The notes under the pieces: model-generated
The model's database searches: none
The model's input: the letters and a program-made list of their open reading frames with translations, nothing else
What the model was told of the DNA's origin: nothing
In this document: positions 58,800 to 64,000 of the stretch, in pieces
Position numbering within the stretch: position 1 is the stretch's first letter
Layout of the letters: each line of letters opens with the position of its first letter
Translations under genes and position numbers: made by a program
NCBI GenBank assembly: GCA_949752795.1
Contig: OX457064.1
Span: 37,506,368 to 37,570,367, forward strand
Source: Hyperoodon ampullatus
Taxonomy: Eukaryota > Chordata > Mammalia > Artiodactyla > Ziphiidae
Direction of reading: 5' to 3'
Length of the DNA: 64,000 bases

Positions 58800-61700
58800 A
58801 AAGTCATATTAGTTTAAACATATAGTATCATAAATAATACTTTTTAATCAAATAACCCAATGTATTCAAAATTTATTACTTTGTTTGTTATACAAAACAA
58901 AAAAGGTCCCATGCATCCTAACCACAGTTGAGTAAACCCTTTACCCAGCCATATGCACTTTATAAACAACAAATGGGTAAGGAGAGACAGTTATTTCCCC
59001 TAAAAGGCTGCTCTTGCTAAAATTGCTTAAATTCCACTTAATCCTACGGTTAGACAGTATTGATAAGCTTCCCAAATAAAGCAAAACAAATCACAGAAGT
59101 TTCGAGTTTGGCTTGATTGAAGAACAAAAATCAAACAAGGAAATATATTTCTTCCAAAAGTTTATGAAAAAAAATCTTTTAACAGTAATGCAGTAAAAGT
59201 GATCTTAAAATAATTGGGAGAGCTCTTCAGATGCTGCCCTGGAGATACAAGTAGGCAATGTAACTGTTAACAAAGTGACAATTTCATTACAAATTTGCCA
59301 ATAAACATAAGATGATAGTAAAAGCAGTTGCTTTGCCTAGTACCAATTTAAGTGTTATTTTTATATAATAAAAAATAGGAATCCTATTATCAGATAGCAG
59401 ATAGCATAATACTGCTGCTAACAAAACCATGTGCAAATGTTATATTACTAGGTTACAATTCTGTAAACATGTTAGGAAATATCAAATTTAAAACTTTTTG
59501 AGTTCTTTTGTCTTTCTAAAAAATTATAAGCAAAATATTTTTAATTCCTTCAATTTTAGAAGAAACAACTTTCATTCAAAGTCCTCCTTTTATCACTTAA
59601 ACTTATCTAAAATTACCAATATCCACTTCAGCACTGACTGCATAACAAATTTTTATTTTTAAATTGCCTGAATTTTATAACTTCATAATAGGATCAATCT
59701 GTGTCCAAAAAAATGTTAATTTACATTCTATAAATCAATTTGGTATTAGTTTCCAGCATTTAATCAAATACTTAGGACTCCAAATTTATTCTGACTGCAA
59801 AATCCATGTATGTCTGAGAGAAGTATGTACATGTATGTACGTAGACTCACACACACACACACACACGAGACTTTTTGCTAGACTTTATCTGACTTTTGTT
59901 ATTCTTTTCCACAGTTAATAGGGTTCCCCACAGATAGAGTGCCACTAATTAGATTTTCTCTTTCTGGCTTTTTCACTCTTCTTTAGAAACCATTGTTTAT
60001 TTTCCAGAGTCTATTAAACATTTTGAGTTGCAAATGTTAGTCACAGTAGAGCATTAGGTTGTTTTTATAATTTTTCTGCTGAATCTCCCTTACAGGAAAA
60101 TAGTAGTCTTTCTCTCTAAATATTTTCTATTAGGATTCAGGAAAATCTACTCTTGATACCATAGAATAAAGTTGAAAACTATAAAATATAGAAACCTATG
60201 AATTTTGCCCTCCAAATGTGGTTGTTATATACCATAATTCCACAAAATTTTATGTAATTCAAGAAATAATTGTTTATTTTGCCCTGGAACCAAGCCTGGA
60301 CACTGTCCAAAGCTTTGTTTCCTTTTTATCGTTCCTTAAAAGTTAAACTACAAGCACAAGTGCAAGTAATACTCTAAAGTATCATCCGTATGGTGATGGA
60401 CTAGATTTATACATTGTACTCATGAACAACTGAGATTATCAGAAGCAAACATACTGTTGACCTTCTCAATCATTTTAAGTTAACTTCATCCATAAGCACT
60501 GTGCAAACTGAAGATCTGAAATATTTTGATACAGGAATATCTATGAGGTTTGAAGATTCTAGAGGTTAGAAGGCTGCATTTCTCAAATATGAGGACTTGA
60601 TATGCTATAAGAAAACTAAAAGGCAATTTCCTTTCACTTTAATAAGGAAGTTATATGATGTGGCCCAAGGGGGCACACCATCCTCAGAGAACTTTATTAG
60701 GCTTCAGCACAATCCCCCAAATCTACACTTGCAAATGTTAATTTGTAATTTGAACACCATGAAAATTAAATCATCACCCTAGGCAGACTGATTCACTGGC
60801 AAGGGAGCAAAAATTGGAGGCCAAGGGCCATTTTCCATGGTTACCATTAGTCAATTATAGTCAGTAAAGAAGCTTATCTTACCTGTTTAAAAAATTGCCT
60901 CTCCAGAAAACAGCCCCCACAAAAAAACAGGGAAAATATTTGAGCTCAAACATTTGAGCATGTATATTGCCAAAAAGCAATTTTATTTATTTGTTCATCT
61001 TTTTCTTAGAAATTTATTTTATCTCACTCTTACTATTTTACTATAACTTTTTGTTTTCCTACCCAATTCCTACCCCTCTACAGTATCTTTTTAAAATCAT
61101 CTTAGCAGTTTTACCTCTGTCTGACTTATTTGTTTAAATTTAGTAGGAAGTAACAGATTTCAAGCACTTGGGACTAAGGGGAAGAAGGAATCTAAGGGCC
61201 TGATGTAAGAGGTAAATAAAGAAAGAGAAAGAGTAAAGAGAGGTGAAAAGACCCTTAAATACACCTAACCAACCTGAGAGTTTTGCCCAGCTAGTAACCC
61301 TGCTTCTCAGATTCATGCCAGCTTCCAACAACAACCCCTTGGCAGAACTGGGTCAGGCATGTCTTGGCCAAAGTTGGTACTGACCACAGCTTTGACCAAT
61401 AGCCTGGGAAAGAAAATCACCCATTAATGCTCAGTTCAACTCCCAACCAACCAATGAAACAGGGTGAGGTCTGCATCTACCAGGGAAGAAATTACAACAG
61501 AGAGAAGAGAACCCATAGGAGGTGTTTTTTTAAAAAAATGTTAAATTTACATAGAACACCATTTTAATGATTGATCAAAAGTGCTGTCAAACTGATTCAC
61601 TATGCTTGAAATCCCAGATTTTCAGGTGATAAGAACTTCTAAGTTGATTTTTCTTGCCACTGAACAGGTCTTACTCTGACAGATAGGAGCTAGATCCTGG

Positions 61701-63140
61701 AATAATATGTTACTTCTTACTTGAATTTATGGAACAGGTTACTGGTGAAGCCTGGAATTTTCTTTGTGGGAAGACTTTAAATTATGGGGTAGGACAGTCA
61801 GGTTTAATAAGGAAACACCCTCCATGGGAGAGGCAGCCCAGAGACAATATCCTTAGTTCTTTCTTTGTTACTGCTTCAGGTAGAGGTCAAGAGCTTAACA
61901 TAATTCGAAGTCTTGGCCAACTAAACAACCAACACTTATTTTTATGTCAAGATATTCTTTTGCTACCTTTAGAAGACTGCAATACGACACCAAAATTCAG
62001 TCAATAGCATTGGTTATGAACTTTGAGTTAAATCCAGTCTTTTCGAATTGCTATCTAATCCTTAAAAGGACAGTAAATCTCACTTGCTGCAGAAACAAAC
62101 CTCAAGAGTATTAAGAATATTAGCAGGTTACTTAGTACTGGTTTTAGCACAAAGTGATCTGAATTCTCTATTTATTGGTATAGCTTGGAGATAACATAAT
62201 TAGAGGTCTTTTCATAGTTTCCTAGTAACCATTTTCTTTTAGAAACATTAGCCATATATTTCACATATGCTCATCTAAGTTACCAAGCCTAAAAGAGCTT
62301 CCCTCTTATTCGTTAGAGATGACTCTGCCTAGTTAAGGTTTTCACTTCAGTATATTCTTTTGATCATTTTCTCCTGAAAATAATGGTCAAATGTCCACAT
62401 TTTAATTGCCAGCAAACTGGCACTGCTTCTTTTGATAACATAACACTTCCTTGGGGCAAAATGCCAAGGAGTTGTCAGTGCAACTGCACCTACTCTTTGA
62501 AGGTGAGGCAGCAAATGTCACAACAAAACAAATGTGATTCATCTGTAACATTTTTATAAAACCCAACCCCATTTGAGGCATACGTGCCCATACCCAACCT
62601 CAAAGTGAGAGAGAGAAAGAACACATGCACTTATTCCTCAGTGTCAGTATTTGCATTTGCATTTGTGTATACACGTGTCCTGTTCAGCTAGACATGTAGG
62701 ATCTCTTCCAATATCAGAGATCTAGCTCCTATATGGCAGAATAAGACCCATTCAGGGGCAAAGAAAAAACAATTTAAAAATTCTTATCAACTGAAAATTT
62801 GTGAGTTCAAACACTGTGAAGCCAGTTTAGTAATACTCTTGACCAATCAACAAAATGGTGCTCTTTGTAAACTTAATAATTTTTAGAATTCACTAATGTC
62901 TTAACAAAGATGTCAAATTCAGTTGGTATAAAAGAAAGTCATTTAGAGCAGATTTTTATCTCATATAGTTATGAGACTATTAAGGTCCATATGCAAAAGT
63001 CAACCAATTGGTAAATATGATGGGTCACCTACCCAGAGGCAGGCAGTAACTATTCAGAAAGAAACAATTAAAAGCCAAAGAAAAGTGAGATTATTCTTTT
63101 TAAAACCATACATCACAATTAATTTGAAAAGTTAAGTTAA
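58800..63140. other. Unrecognised A/T-rich sequence
   Basis: About 4.3 kb with no confident exon, RNA gene or named repeat, apart from the (CA)n run noted separately. Confidence 0.5.
59848..59866. repeat. (CA)n microsatellite
   Basis: Nineteen bases of alternating C and A, preceded by an alternating GTATGTACATGTATGTAC stretch at 59823-59840. Confidence 0.9.
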
Positions 63141-63152
63141 AAATTCAAAAGC

Positions 63153-63365
63153 GGGCTTCCCTGGTGGTGCAGTGGTTGAGAGTCCGCCTGCTGATGCAGG
63201 GGACACGGGTTTGTGCCCCGGTCCGGTAAGATCCCACATGCCGCGGAGTGGCTGGGCCCGTGAGCCATGGCCGCTGAGCCTGCGCATCCGGAGCCTGTGC
63301 TCCGCAACGGGAGAGGCCACAACAGTGAGAGGCCCGCGTACCGCAAAAAAAAAAAAAAAAAAAAA
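63153..63365 (+). mobile_element. CHR-2-type SINE
   Basis: Full copy with head GGGCTTCCCTGGTGGTGCAG, B box GGTTTGTGCCCC and an A-tail. Target duplication TCAAAAGC (63145-63152 and 63366-63373), with A-rich flanking bases. Confidence 0.93.
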
Positions 63366-63373
63366 TCAAAAGC

Positions 63374-63948
63374 AAATACCTTCCTACTGTCTCATAAATT
63401 TTATTCCTTAACTCATACATTCTCTGAGAAGCCTTTTCCCTTTCATTTAATGACAGTTCTTTCTATTTTACCCTAAATTACAAGAGTAAGGTGGTAGAAA
63501 ATGATGGGATGAACATTAAATAATTCACTCAAAACACTGTAGAAAAAATGAAAGCAGAACTGCATACACATTTTCCAAGATCTGAAAGAACTATTTTTTT
63601 CTTGCTCATTAGAAAAGGGTTGAGGAATGGACATGTGAGCTAATCAGAACCTCTGAGACTCAGGAGCGTCTGCAAGGAATCCTGGGAAAGGGATTCTTAT
63701 TTTTCCTACTAGTTTAGGATCTCAGAAAGTGTAGGCACTTGAGTTGTACTGCATCCTTACTATAACATAAAACTTGAGTGTGAAGCCAACACCACAGGTA
63801 GCAAAACTGAGCATGGAAACAACCATTTTGTGACCCCTGAATATAGCTATATGTGAAGCAATTTCCACGTCCAGGGCTTTTGGTCAGGTGAGCCAATAAA
63901 TATCCTTTTAACCTTAGCCAGTTTGAGTTGGACACTTTTTGTCTGTTC
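63374..63948. other. Unrecognised sequence
   Basis: No supported feature was seen. Confidence 0.5.
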
Positions 63949-63949
63949 G

Positions 63950-64000
63950 TTTTTTCTTTTTTTAAAATTGAACCAAAATTGACTTACAATATTATATTAG
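63950..64000 (-). mobile_element. Probable start of an L1 3' end, running out of the window
   Basis: TTTTTCTTTTTTTAAAATTGAACC followed by AAAATTGACTTACAATATTATATTAG resembles the complement of a cetartiodactyl L1 3' end (T-run, then a TTGATTTACAATGTTGTGTTA-like part). Only about 50 bases are visible. Confidence 0.5.

Overview
The window looks like non-coding DNA of a cetacean (whale or dolphin). The main evidence is seven copies of a roughly 200-bp tRNA-derived SINE of the cetacean CHR-2 type. Two longer SINEs of the CHR-1 type, a cetartiodactyl-type L1 and a short mariner palindrome also fit. Almost every open frame is a fragment of these repeats or chance; only one protein-coding exon can be supported.

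That exon lies on the minus strand at 22432-22537. It matches the 5' coding exon of HDAC9, a class IIa histone deacetylase and MEF2 co-repressor. It reads MLQTIYETDSCFSS, then DGVAGREQLLAQQR, then MHSMISS, and ends at a GTAAGA donor. Just upstream (about 22540-23350) is a repeat-free stretch with MEF2-like, CCAAT, octamer and E-box motifs, the probable promoter. Positions 1-22431 would then be the first part of the following HDAC9 intron. Positions beyond about 23350 are upstream DNA, or an intron of longer transcripts.

Layout. 1-5500: old degraded L1 (+) carrying a CHR-2 SINE and a mariner MITE. 6479-7480: CHR-2 SINE and an L1 with a head-to-head inversion. 7.5-24.9 kb: repeat-poor sequence with scattered L2, MIR, hAT and old L1 pieces plus the HDAC9 exon. 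24.9-26.9 kb: two L1 3' ends, a MIR, and a Tigger-type transposon split by an ERV1 solo LTR. 27.4 kb: CHR-2 SINE. 29.9-33.8 kb: an L2 split by a minus-strand L1 that itself holds a CHR-2 SINE. 33.9 kb: CHR-1 SINE. 35.8-41.7 kb: full-length but inactive L1 (+) with a 15-bp target duplication. 42.5-43.2 kb: short L1 3' end and CHR-2 SINE. 43.2-64.0 kb: mostly unrecognised sequence with MIR, L2, old L1, hAT and Tigger pieces, SINEs at 50.5, 55.5 and 63.2 kb, and a probable L1 end at the window edge.

I found no prokaryotic-type operon, CRISPR array, RNA gene or new multi-gene system. The most interesting items are the HDAC9 alternative first exon with its putative promoter, and several nested insertions whose order can be read directly.
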